A stretch of 64,000 nucleotides of DNA from Streptomyces sp. A1136 (GTDB taxonomy: Bacteria > Actinomycetota > Actinomycetes > Streptomycetales > Streptomycetaceae): positions 62,001 to 126,000 of the forward strand of contig NZ_SSBJ01000020.1 in assembly GCF_004795055.1 (NCBI RefSeq), read 5' to 3'. Positions 1 through 7,866 of this stretch are shown one piece after another; position 1 is the stretch's first letter, and each line of letters begins with the position of its first letter. The notes below the pieces were generated by a model. The model was not told the DNA's origin, ran no database searches, and saw only the letters and a program-made list of their open reading frames with translations. Made by a program: the position numbers and the translations under genes.

Positions 1-1633
1 TGCCGACGCCGCCGAGCCCGTACAGGGTCTGCGGCTGCGGCAGCACCACGGCCATCCCCCCGCCGAGCTGGTTGCGCATCCGCTCCAGCACGATGCTGCG
101 CCCGGTGAAACCGGTGTTGCGGGGCGGCGCGTTCCAGATCTTGGGCACCGTGCCCGGGAACCGGGGGCCGGGCTGGGAGGCACTGTTGACGGTGTCGTTC
201 AGGGCCATGGGCCGCTCCACCGCCCGCAGCAGGGCGGTCGTCGCGTGCACCTCGTCGAGACGGAAGAGGTCGACCGGGTTCCGGTCGATGTACGGGGTCG
301 CGAGCCGTACGTCGCCCACCCGCAGCGGCACCAGCTGACGCCGGCCCCCCGTCGGGTCGTCGGCGGCGGCCCGGTTCCACACCTCGACGGCGCGCGCGGA
401 CTTGAGGAAGGCACTGGAGAGCAGCACGACCGTGCGGGCGGCGTTGTCGACGCTGATGCCCGAACCGCCGAGCGTGTCCCCGGAGGAGGGGGCGGGGGCC
501 ACTTCCGCCGACACGTCCTTGGGCACCACACGGAATCCGGCCCGGGTGAGCACCGACTCGATCCAGTCGGCCCACATCCGGTTCTCGGCGACGTAGCAGA
601 GGAACAGGTCGGCGGGCAGGGCCGGGCGGCGCCGGGTGAAGGCGTCCCGGATGCGCATCCGCGCGTCCTCGGCGATGGCCGGCATGGAGGTGACCTCGCC
701 CTCGGTGACCACGGCGGTGAGCCGCTCGAACGCCGAGAGCAGGGAGTTGGTGAGACCGGCCTCGTCGCCGAAGGTGGCCAGGGTCTCCTCGTAGGCGTAG
801 TAGGGCCGGTACGGGATCTCCACGGCGCCCCAGTAGGACGTCAGGTCGTCCCCGACGAGGCCGCCCGGGAAACGGTCGAACTTGATCCGGGCCAGTGCCC
901 GGCCCGCGTCGGCCTTCTCCTTCTCGCCCTCGTCGATGCGCATCGGCACCGGGTAGATCTTGATGCCCCGGTCGTTGAACCGTTCGTCGATCTGCCGGGC
1001 CACGGAGGCTGCGCCGTCGATGGACTGGTCGGAGAGGGTGAAGCAGTCGACCAGGACGTCCGGCAGGTGCACGGTGCAGATGTCGGCGATGTCGGACAGG
1101 CCGGTGCGGCTGTCGATCAGCACGTAGTCGTAGTTCTTCTTCATGTCGGCGCGCAACGCGTCGAAGAAGAGGCCGCCTCCGAGGCGGTCGTAGAAGTTGT
1201 CCCAGTCGAAGGTGGACACGGTCGCCGAGTACTCGCGGTTCTGCCGGCCCGCCGAGACGAAGTCGAGCGTGCCGCCGTCGGGGAACTCCCAGCCCAGCGT
1301 CTCCGGGGTGAGTGAGACCGCGTGCGGCTGTATCCGCGCGTAGTCCTTGTGCCAGTCGTCGGCGCGCTGCACCGGGCTGGTGGCGGCCCAGGCGTATTCG
1401 CTGATCAGGTCGATGACCCCGGTGGTGGCCCCGAGCGTGGAGGGGTCCAGGAAGGGGTGGAAGAAGCGGTGCAGGCCCGGCGCCTCCAGGTCCCAGTCCA
1501 CGGCGAGCACGCGCTTGCCGTTGGCCGCCAGGATCCAGGCGGTGTTCGCCAGCGCCATGGTGCGGCCGGTACCGCCCTTGTAGGAATAGAAGGTGACGAT
1601 GCGTCCGCCACGGCTGTCACGACCGGCTGTCAT
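1..1633 (-). CDS. fxsT: FxSxx-COOH system STAND protein FxsT (partial, C-terminus off window)
   Basis: About 544 residues are visible before the left edge cuts the gene. The N-terminal part is a ParA/MinD-like P-loop domain with a deviant Walker A (YKGGTGRTMALAN, near residue 20) and a Walker B-like YVLIDSRTG. A TIR-like domain follows (LFLCYVAENRMWADW), then the start of an NB-ARC domain (FTGRSIVLERM). The window ends inside its P-loop at GLGGVG. In the family a TPR region follows, which cannot be seen here. The ATG overlaps the fxsC stop by 17 bases and has a GGGGGGA site about 8 bases upstream, so translational coupling is likely. Known family: the multidomain ATPase/TPR protein found with FxsA, FxsB and FxsC in actinobacteria. 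Its biochemical role is unknown; the STAND plus TIR architecture suggests signalling or defence (inference). Confidence 0.85.
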   Translation of the reverse strand, partial: MTAGRDSRGGRIVTFYSYKGGTGRTMALANTAWILAANGKRVLAVDWDLEAPGLHRFFHPFLDPSTLGATTGVIDLISEYAWAATSPVQRADDWHKDYARIQPHAVSLTPETLGWEFPDGGTLDFVSAGRQNREYSATVSTFDWDNFYDRLGGGLFFDALRADMKKNYDYVLIDSRTGLSDIADICTVHLPDVLVDCFTLSDQSIDGAASVARQIDERFNDRGIKIYPVPMRIDEGEKEKADAGRALARIKFDRFPGGLVGDDLTSYWGAVEIPYRPYYAYEETLATFGDEAGLTNSLLSAFERLTAVVTEGEVTSMPAIAEDARMRIRDAFTRRRPALPADLFLCYVAENRMWADWIESVLTRAGFRVVPKDVSAEVAPAPSSGDTLGGSGISVDNAARTVVLLSSAFLKSARAVEVWNRAAADDPTGGRRQLVPLRVGDVRLATPYIDRNPVDLFRLDEVHATTALLRAVERPMALNDTVNSASQPGPRFPGTVPKIWNAPPRNTGFTGRSIVLERMRNQLGGGMAVVLPQPQTLYGLGGVG

Positions 1634-2990
1634 CCGTGTCCCCCCGCTCTGTGTCGCTGACGTCGTTGGTGTCGGGCCCGCCCGGTGCGTCGCCGCCCGC
1701 CTCGGTGTCGGGCGGGAAGGGGACGCGCGGCGGCGGCGGGGGCGGCTCGTCCATCCCCATCGGCCCGATCAGCCGCGGCCGTTCGATGTGGGTACCGCCT
1801 GCCGGCGGGTACACCTGGGCGTGTCTGAGGAACTGCTGGGCGGCGGCCTCGACCACCTGGGGCAGGATCTGCCCGAGCATCTCCATGTTGGCCACGCCGT
1901 TGGCGGCCGCCCGGCAGGCGGCCCGGCCCTGGCTCATCTTGACGGGCATCGTCCCCTCCAGCCGGTCCGCCAGCTCGCCCTCCTTCGCGCGGCTCTGGTG
2001 GTCGTACCGGTTCCAGGGCACGACCACGTTGATCCACGGTCGGTGTTCCTGGTCGAAGGCGGCCAGGCGCTGGCGGCGCTGCTCGTCCTCCACCGCCCAA
2101 CGGTCGACGATCAGGATCTCCGGCCGGGTCGGCGGCTGCTTGCTGTCGAAGTGGCCCGCCTCGTCGTCGAAGGAGCCGAGGCTGGTCTGGTAGTTGAGGT
2201 TGCGGATCACGTCCTCGGCCACGTAGGCGATGGGCCGCTGCGCCACCGGGTGGTACGGGTTCCACTCCAGCGCGTTGTCCCCGTAGTACTCGGGGCTGCG
2301 GCCCTCCGGGATGTCGTGGCGGGAGGCGGCCGCGACCGTGATGTGCAGGGTGCGGGCCGGGTTGCCGCCGTTGCTGCCGAAGGCACTCGGGACCACCCGG
2401 TAGTCCAGCGGCTTGATCGGGTCGATGCGTACGGTCTCGGCGACGTGCACGATGCGCTTGGCGAGTTCGTACACGGCCGCCTCGTACTGCTCCGCGTAGC
2501 CGCGCAGTTTGATCAGGCCGTACAGGCCGTCGGTGACGTAGCGCTCGCCGAAGGTGTTGTGGTTGAACTGCAACCGCGAGGCCGGGCCCGGCATGTGGGT
2601 CGCCGGCACCGGGACCCACAGGGCCGGCACGATGGCCTCCGGCGGCGGCTCGTTGTGGCGCGCGCCGTGCTGGATCGCGCGCTGCGCGAAGGCGAACCAC
2701 TCCTTCCCGCACATCTCGCTGGCGAAATAGCGCGGCGAGAACAGGGGGACGAAGACCCGGCAGGTGGCGAGCGCCGCCGCGAGCCGTTCCGACCAGCCCT
2801 CGCCGCTGCGTATCTCACGGTCCATGAAGCCGGCCTCGGAACCGGCGGGAAGATCAGTCAGCGCCATCACGTGGTTGCAGAGATCGCGGAAGAGCCGCTC
2901 GACCCACATGTCGGGGTCGGGCCCCCCGGCCCCGAATCTCGGCGTATGCGCATAACTGAGAAAGAAGTACGGCTGCACTGATGCGGGCAC
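1617..2990 (-). CDS. fxsC: TIR-like protein FxsC
   Basis: Protein of 457 residues with an N-terminal TIR-like fold: YFFLSYAHTP begins strand A, followed by EAGFMDREI and SPRYFASEMCGKEWFAF. The middle resembles the conserved FxsC extension (VAAASRHDIPEGRSPEYYG). The C-terminus is acidic and Pro-rich. I chose the GTG at VPASVQPYFF because family members begin just before this motif and a G-rich stretch precedes it; an in-frame start up to 20 residues earlier is possible. It lies between the acetyltransferase gene and fxsT in the same direction. No catalytic activity has been assigned to the family; NAD-processing is only an inference from the TIR fold. Confidence 0.85.
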   Translation of the reverse strand: MPASVQPYFFLSYAHTPRFGAGGPDPDMWVERLFRDLCNHVMALTDLPAGSEAGFMDREIRSGEGWSERLAAALATCRVFVPLFSPRYFASEMCGKEWFAFAQRAIQHGARHNEPPPEAIVPALWVPVPATHMPGPASRLQFNHNTFGERYVTDGLYGLIKLRGYAEQYEAAVYELAKRIVHVAETVRIDPIKPLDYRVVPSAFGSNGGNPARTLHITVAAASRHDIPEGRSPEYYGDNALEWNPYHPVAQRPIAYVAEDVIRNLNYQTSLGSFDDEAGHFDSKQPPTRPEILIVDRWAVEDEQRRQRLAAFDQEHRPWINVVVPWNRYDHQSRAKEGELADRLEGTMPVKMSQGRAACRAAANGVANMEMLGQILPQVVEAAAQQFLRHAQVYPPAGGTHIERPRLIGPMGMDEPPPPPPRVPFPPDTEAGGDAPGGPDTNDVSDTERGDTDDSRS

Positions 2991-3069
2991 ACGACCCCCG
3001 TCCCGAAGATGCGAGCGAAGAAACATCATTCCGGAGCTGCTTCGCCACATCCCCTCATCGTTCAGTCAA

Positions 3070-3867
3070 TCAGCGTCTGTTTTCGGTCATCCAGTCGATT
3101 GCGTGACCAACGGCATCGGGAATCGAGAAGAGCACGGCCGTCGCCCCTCCCAGCCGACCCCTGCGCAACCGTGAATCCGGGAACGCGTCGCCGATCTCCC
3201 CGAAATCACTGTCGTCCAGCGCGACGTCCTCGTACGTCGTCCACCCCTCCCCCTGCCGGCCCCCCGGAAGGTTCACCTTCACCACACAGTCGTACATGCG
3301 CAAGGGGGGCTTCGGAATTCGGTACTCCGCCAGATGGAAAGCGGTGCAGGCCGAAAATCCCACATTGATCATGAGCACCTGACCCCCCTCCCCGCACATT
3401 TTCCCCAGGGGCGACTCCTCGCCCAGGTGGCATTCGAGGCGGTGACCTGCGCACAACCGCCGCGCGTCCTTTCCGAGTGCCGCGAAGGAGGTTTGCGGGT
3501 GCGCGCTGCGCGCGGCGCCCGGGGAGGTACGGACCGTCTCGGCGAAGCGCCCCACGCCCTGGCTCGGGGTCCGTCGCGGGTCGAAGGCGGGCATCCGGGC
3601 CCGGAACTCCCGCACCCGCGACGGCGAGAGGCCCGCGATCCGCTCCAGGTGCGCCGTGGAGGTACGGGAGTTCTCCGAGGTGAACGCGGGTACGACCAGG
3701 GTGCCGTCCCGACCCAGCACGTCCGTCAGGGCGTCGCGCAGCGACTCGGTCCGCAGGCCGGTCCCGCCGAGCGCCGCGTGCACCAGCAGGGGCGCGGCCG
3801 GCCGCACACCGAGCCGGCGTAACTCCCCGGCCAGCGCGGGCGCGCCCGGGCCGCCGGAAGACGTCAC
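3070..3867 (-). CDS. AAC(3)-fold N-acetyltransferase of the fxs operon
   Basis: 265 residues with the aminoglycoside 3-N-acetyltransferase fold: the DGTLVVPAFTSE strand, the SAHPQTSFAALGKDA signature with its His, and SPLGKM near the cofactor site. The GTG start overlaps the fxsB stop by four bases (GTGA), so it is translated right after FxsB. AAC(3)-family genes recur beside fxsB in actinobacteria. The context favours acetylation of the Fxs peptide or a related substrate over drug resistance (inference). A 79-base gap separates it from fxsC. An antibiotic substrate cannot be excluded from sequence. Confidence 0.8.
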   Translation of the reverse strand: MTSSGGPGAPALAGELRRLGVRPAAPLLVHAALGGTGLRTESLRDALTDVLGRDGTLVVPAFTSENSRTSTAHLERIAGLSPSRVREFRARMPAFDPRRTPSQGVGRFAETVRTSPGAARSAHPQTSFAALGKDARRLCAGHRLECHLGEESPLGKMCGEGGQVLMINVGFSACTAFHLAEYRIPKPPLRMYDCVVKVNLPGGRQGEGWTTYEDVALDDSDFGEIGDAFPDSRLRRGRLGGATAVLFSIPDAVGHAIDWMTENRR

Positions 3868-6131
3868 GCGTCGACCGCCTTCGACTCCCACCGCAACTCC
3901 GCCACCAGCCGCTTGCCGGTACTGGTCAGCTCGGCCGCACCGGCCAGCCGGTCCAGGGCCCGCTGGATACGGTCCGACGCCCCCGGCTCGGGGGCGGCCG
4001 TGGCCCGTCGGTACGCCTCCACCGCCACCCGCTCGTGCACGTCGGCCAGCAGCCGGGACACCGGCACCGGGCGCTCCCGCCAGGGCGACGGGTGCTGCCA
4101 CTCCCCGTCGAGCGCGTACAGGTCCGCCACCTCGGTCAGCGCCCGCAGCCGCGCCCGCCGCCGGCCCGTCAGCAGGGCCAGGGCCGTCTCCCGGGCGCCG
4201 GCGCCGTACGGCACCCCGAGCGCCCCCGGGCCGTGCCGGCCCGCCTCGCCCCAGCCGTGCGCACGCGGACCGCCCGCGAGCGGGGTCAGCGTCGTCAGCC
4301 CCGCCGCGGCGGCCCGGGCGAACTCCGGGACGGCGGTGTGCAGCAGCGCCCAGGCCGCGTCGAGGCGGCCCCGCCACTCCTCGGCCTCCCCGGCTCCCAG
4401 TCGCAGCCGGGGCGGGCGGGCGAAGCAGTTGCGGTAAGGGTCGAGGTCCTCCAACGCCACCGGGGCGCCGTCCGACCCGGGCGGCGACCAACTCCGTACG
4501 GGCAGCCAACGCGCGTCCCCCGCCGCCGGGCCGAAGCGGTGCTCGGCGCGGCCGTCGCGCACCGCGTACCCCGAGCCGGTGGCACGCAGCGCCGCCCGGC
4601 CCTGCGTGCCCGGCGCGCCCAGCCGCAGCAGCCCCAGCGTCGGCAGGTACACCTCGCCGTCCCGGTAGGGCACCTCGGCCGGCAGGTCCAGCCCGCCCCG
4701 CAGCACGGCCGCCGCGGCCAGCGCGGCCAGTCTGCGCGCCGCGCCGGGGCCGTCCGGGCGCCCGTCCCGCCCGGCGTCCAGGGCCTCCAGGACCCAGGTG
4801 CGGGTGAAGGGGTGGTCCAGTACGGCGCCCAAGGCCCGCGCGCCCGGCTCCCCCGCCCGCTCCACTCGGGCCAGCAGCTCCCAGGACCGCGCCCACTCGG
4901 GGTCACCCGTACGGTCGGCGTTCAGCCGGGCGAGCAGGACCCGGGTCAGCTGCTCCTGCGAGCGGGCCAGTTCGGCCGGGTCGGTGAGCTCCGGCGCGGT
5001 CTGCCGGGACGCGGTGCGGCCCTCGACGCCGTCCACCAGCTCGCGCAGGTCGGTGCAGTACACGGAGGGGTGGTCGAAGCCGCCCTCGCCGCCCGGGTCG
5101 GCCCGGTAGCGGTGGGTGTACAGGCCGCCGCCGCACGAACGTACGACGGGGCACCGGCGGCACGTGGCACTGACGCCGGCCAGGCCCAGTTGCCGGGCCC
5201 GTACCCCGGGGTGGGCGGCGACCTCGTCGAAGGAGTGGCCGAAGACGTCGAAGCCGGTGGCGGCGGCGCCCTCGTAGGCGCTCTTGAGGGAGTCGACCTG
5301 CTCCAGCGTCCCGTCCGTCTCGACGACGACCAGGTCGGTCGGCGCGAGGCCCAGGGACTCGGTCAGGCTCGGGCCGCCGCGCAGGGTGGACAGCAGGGAC
5401 TCGAAGAGCCGTACGGAGACCGGCCGCCCGAGGCGCTCCCAGTGGTCGAAGACCCGAAGCAGCCAGCGCGCGTACGCGTCGGGTGCGCCGTCGGGCCGGA
5501 CCGGCGGGGTCTCCCACGTGGCGTGGGGGAGCAGGAAGTCCACCCGGGGCGGTTCCAGCTCCACGAGGGCGTCCAGCACGGCGACGGGGTCGTTGGCGAG
5601 GTCCACGGTGCAGAGCAGGCCCTGGTAGAGGTGGCGGTAGGGCTCCGAACGGAGCAGCGCTACGGCGGCCAGGACCAGGGGGTGACTGGTGCGCCCGTCG
5701 GCGAACCTGCGGTGGCGGTCGTTCGCTGCGCGGTCCCCGTCGAGGGAGATGCCCACGCGCACGTCGAATTCGGCGAAGAGGTCGAGGCAACGGCTGGTGA
5801 GCTGGAGCCCGTTGGTGTGGATCCGCAGGTCGAGCGCGGCGGTCCCGGCGAGCGCGCGGGTGAACTCCTCGCACACGAGGCGTAGTCGGGCGGGGCCCGC
5901 CAACAGGGGTTCCCCTCCGTGGAGAATCACCGTGACGGAGGGGAGTGCATGGTCACGGGCATGTTCGGCGAGCCGCGACGCGGTCTGCGAAACGACCTCG
6001 GGGGAGATCACTTTCGGCCGGGCTCGCCAGCTCTGATCAGCGTGTTCGTAGACATAGCAATGATCACAAGCGAGATCGCATCTGCTGTGAACCTTGAGGA
6101 CGATCTCGCGAAATGCGATCAGGCCGGTCAT
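3864..6131 (-). CDS. fxsB: Radical SAM/SPASM peptide maturase FxsB with inactivated metallohydrolase extension
   Basis: 755 residues. The radical SAM domain has the 4Fe-4S motif CDLACDHCYVYE near residue 18, followed by HGGEPLL. A SPASM region has CRRCPVVRSCGGG and a later YCTDL. The family joins an aromatic ring to a side-chain carbon inside a three-residue motif (cyclophane) of a precursor peptide, here presumably the Phe-x-Ser tail of the 54-residue peptide encoded upstream. The C-terminal 350 residues match the extension that carries HEXXH in other members, but the corresponding place reads LTGRRRAR (see findings). Start is the ATG before TGLIAFREIVLKVHS. Confidence 0.92.
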   Translation of the reverse strand: MTGLIAFREIVLKVHSRCDLACDHCYVYEHADQSWRARPKVISPEVVSQTASRLAEHARDHALPSVTVILHGGEPLLAGPARLRLVCEEFTRALAGTAALDLRIHTNGLQLTSRCLDLFAEFDVRVGISLDGDRAANDRHRRFADGRTSHPLVLAAVALLRSEPYRHLYQGLLCTVDLANDPVAVLDALVELEPPRVDFLLPHATWETPPVRPDGAPDAYARWLLRVFDHWERLGRPVSVRLFESLLSTLRGGPSLTESLGLAPTDLVVVETDGTLEQVDSLKSAYEGAAATGFDVFGHSFDEVAAHPGVRARQLGLAGVSATCRRCPVVRSCGGGLYTHRYRADPGGEGGFDHPSVYCTDLRELVDGVEGRTASRQTAPELTDPAELARSQEQLTRVLLARLNADRTGDPEWARSWELLARVERAGEPGARALGAVLDHPFTRTWVLEALDAGRDGRPDGPGAARRLAALAAAAVLRGGLDLPAEVPYRDGEVYLPTLGLLRLGAPGTQGRAALRATGSGYAVRDGRAEHRFGPAAGDARWLPVRSWSPPGSDGAPVALEDLDPYRNCFARPPRLRLGAGEAEEWRGRLDAAWALLHTAVPEFARAAAAGLTTLTPLAGGPRAHGWGEAGRHGPGALGVPYGAGARETALALLTGRRRARLRALTEVADLYALDGEWQHPSPWRERPVPVSRLLADVHERVAVEAYRRATAAPEPGASDRIQRALDRLAGAAELTSTGKRLVAELRWESKAVDA

Positions 6132-6160
6132 TCCACCAGTCTAGAGCGCGGGCTCCGGTG

Positions 6161-6325
6161 TCAGAGCGCGGAGTTGAACATCGGTGCCTGAACGTGACGA
6201 CCGTTTTCCGAGGGCAGGACGCGTCCGAGCGTCTCGGCCGCCGAGGCGCTGTGGACGTCGATCCGGTCGAGCGGGACCAGGGGGGTCTTGACCGTGCTGG
6301 TCGTGGGGGTTGCGGAAGTGTTCAC
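6161..6325 (-). CDS. fxsA: FxSxx-COOH precursor peptide FxsA
   Basis: 54-residue peptide ending in Phe-Asn-Ser-Ala-Leu, an exact FxSxx carboxy terminus. The core leader motif TPLVPLDRIDVHS is typical of the family. The GTG start (VNTSATPT) has GAGGA about 8 bases upstream. An in-frame ATG 37 codons further upstream would place the promoter and an 18-bp palindrome inside the gene, so I reject it. Only 29 bases separate it from fxsB. The expected modification is a cyclophane between the Phe ring and the Ser beta-carbon (established for the enzyme family, inferred here). Confidence 0.85.
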   Translation of the reverse strand: MNTSATPTTSTVKTPLVPLDRIDVHSASAAETLGRVLPSENGRHVQAPMFNSAL

Positions 6326-6370
6326 GACACCGTCCTCGGGGAGGTCATGCGAAATGGGCAGGGGAGCGGC

Positions 6371-6388
6371 ACCAGCGGACCCGCTGGT
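6371..6388. promoter_or_regulatory. 18-bp perfect palindrome upstream of fxsA
   Basis: ACCAGCGGACCCGCTGGT: 8-base arms that are exact reverse complements around a 2-base centre. It sits 46-63 bases upstream of the fxsA GTG and just downstream of the proposed -10 box, where a repressor could block the start of transcription. The 2-base centre is too short for an RNA hairpin loop, which favours a protein operator. Confidence 0.5.
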
Positions 6389-6392
6389 GTCA

Positions 6393-6427
6393 ATCGTGGA
6401 CTTTACTCGTCCACACCTTATTGGCAA
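6393..6427 (-). promoter_or_regulatory. Candidate fxs operon promoter
   Basis: On the minus strand TTGCCA (6427-6422) and TAAAGT (6405-6400) are spaced by 16 bases in an unusually AT-rich patch. The -10 overlaps the left arm of a second dyad (GTGGAC, 7-base gap, GTCCAC; 6396-6414). Assigned by eye. Confidence 0.4.
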
Positions 6428-6624
6428 CCGAGACATGACGCCTGGTCAAGCGTTCTATGGAAAGGCTGCCGCAATTCCCGAGGTGCGGTAATCGGCCGTT
6501 TGCCGTACATCAAGATCCTTTATGCCTGACACCGGGTCACCGTCGATGTCGATCACCGGATCGGGCGGGGTTTAGCATGTCCACGCCACCCTCCTGACCT
6601 GCCGTTCGGCCGAAAGCACCCCTC

Positions 6625-7809
6625 ATGCGCCTCCAGCGGACCCTCGCCGCGACCACCGTCCTCATCGCCCTCCCCGCACTCGCCGCCTGCCAGGGCGACC
6701 CCGCGCCGGCCGCCGGTCGTGCGGGCGCGAGCCCCTCCCCGTCCGTCGCGCGTCCGTCCGCCGGCGGGTCGATCATCGAAGCACAGCAGTACGTCAGGCA
6801 GTTCACCTCCTGCGAGGACCTCAGCGGCGAACCGGACGACCCCCGGCTGCCGACGAGCGAGTTCACCCGCGTCGGACAGTGGTCCGTGACCCAGCGGGGC
6901 GTGTGCAGCGACCGGCCCGCGCACGGCGAGCTCGTCTTCTACGTCGCCTCCGACATGAAGGAGTTCCAGGAGCGCTACAAGCAGAAGGTCATGGACGCGA
7001 TCAAGGGCGGTGACGGGGCCTCCGGCCTGAGCAGCCGGGTCTTCGTCGGCAAGGGCTACGTCGTCACCCCGACGCAGACCAAGTCGGCCCTCGCCCTCGC
7101 CCGGTCCGACCTGCGGATCCTCACCTGCAACCCGACCTTCGCCGTACCCGAGGGGTACAAGAAGGAGAAGGCGCTGGTCGAGGGCTGCGTCCTCAGCGAC
7201 TTCGTCAACAGTTCGGACGGCTCCGGCAGTCCGAACCCGGGGACCCCGCAGGACGCGGGCGGCGGGAAGCCGGGGCAGCCGGCCCAGGGCAGCCTCGGGC
7301 TGGCGCACGCCGCGAGCATCGCCGAGCTGAGGAAGCTGGTGGCGCCCAGCGTGGACTGCTCGCACTTCTCCACCGACCCCGACACGGTGGCGATCGAGTC
7401 GATCGACTACGCGCCCGTGGTCGAGGGCAACCCGCTCGACTGGGGCGTGGACGGTCGGGCCCTGTGCGGGGTGCCGGCGGGTGCGCAGCGCGCCCACGAC
7501 CTCAACTGGCTCGACACGGTCCGCGACATGAAGCGGCTCCAGAGCAAGGCGAAGGCCGCCCAACTGGCCGACCTCAAGGACGACGGCCGGCTCAAGCACA
7601 CCGCGAGCCTGCTGCTCGTCGGCGACGGCATCGCGGTGGAGACCAACGATCCGAGCGCCCGGTTCGGCCTCTACCAGTCGCAGTTCCTGTACCTGAACTG
7701 CACGCCCGGCTTCTCCGCCCCGACCGGGTACCGGCTTGAGCGGTCGCAGGTCGACGGCTGCGTCCTGACCAACTACGAGCCCGAGCACCCGGTCGAGGGC
7801 GGCCGCTAG
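6625..7809 (+). CDS. Putative secreted lipoprotein with two repeated domains
   Basis: 394 residues with a lipoprotein signal peptide (lipobox LAAC, Cys22) and a Ser/Pro/Ala-rich linker. Two homologous halves follow, separated by a Gly/Pro linker near residue 200-230. The halves end alike: LTCNPTFAVPEGY..VEGCVLSDF and LNCTPGFSAPTGY..VDGCVLTNY, and each begins with a Cys in a similar setting (TSCEDLS, VDCSHFS). Paired cysteines suggest disulfide-stabilised extracytoplasmic domains. I do not recognise a function. It is transcribed divergently from fxs and convergently with the next gene. Confidence 0.8.
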   Translation: MRLQRTLAATTVLIALPALAACQGDPAPAAGRAGASPSPSVARPSAGGSIIEAQQYVRQFTSCEDLSGEPDDPRLPTSEFTRVGQWSVTQRGVCSDRPAHGELVFYVASDMKEFQERYKQKVMDAIKGGDGASGLSSRVFVGKGYVVTPTQTKSALALARSDLRILTCNPTFAVPEGYKKEKALVEGCVLSDFVNSSDGSGSPNPGTPQDAGGGKPGQPAQGSLGLAHAASIAELRKLVAPSVDCSHFSTDPDTVAIESIDYAPVVEGNPLDWGVDGRALCGVPAGAQRAHDLNWLDTVRDMKRLQSKAKAAQLADLKDDGRLKHTASLLLVGDGIAVETNDPSARFGLYQSQFLYLNCTPGFSAPTGYRLERSQVDGCVLTNYEPEHPVEGGR

Positions 7810-7835
7810 GCCTGTCGGGCACGGCTTCGCGGGCC

Positions 7836-7864
7836 GGCCCCGGGGCGGCGTCCGCCCCGGGGCC
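7836..7864. terminator. Bidirectional hairpin terminator
   Basis: Perfect 13-bp GC stem with a 3-base loop (GGCCCCGGGGCGG, CGT, then the reverse complement), placed exactly between the ends of two convergent genes. No T-tract, as is usual in this group. Confidence 0.65.
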
Positions 7865-7866
7865 GC

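Noticed and set aside
245..1315. Long plus-strand frame opposite fxsT
   Set aside because: Antisense shadow; the minus strand has clear P-loop and TIR motifs.
3070..3867. Antibiotic-resistance gene call for the AAC(3)-like protein
   Set aside because: Operon position with fxsB makes peptide maturation more likely; resistance cannot be inferred from the fold.
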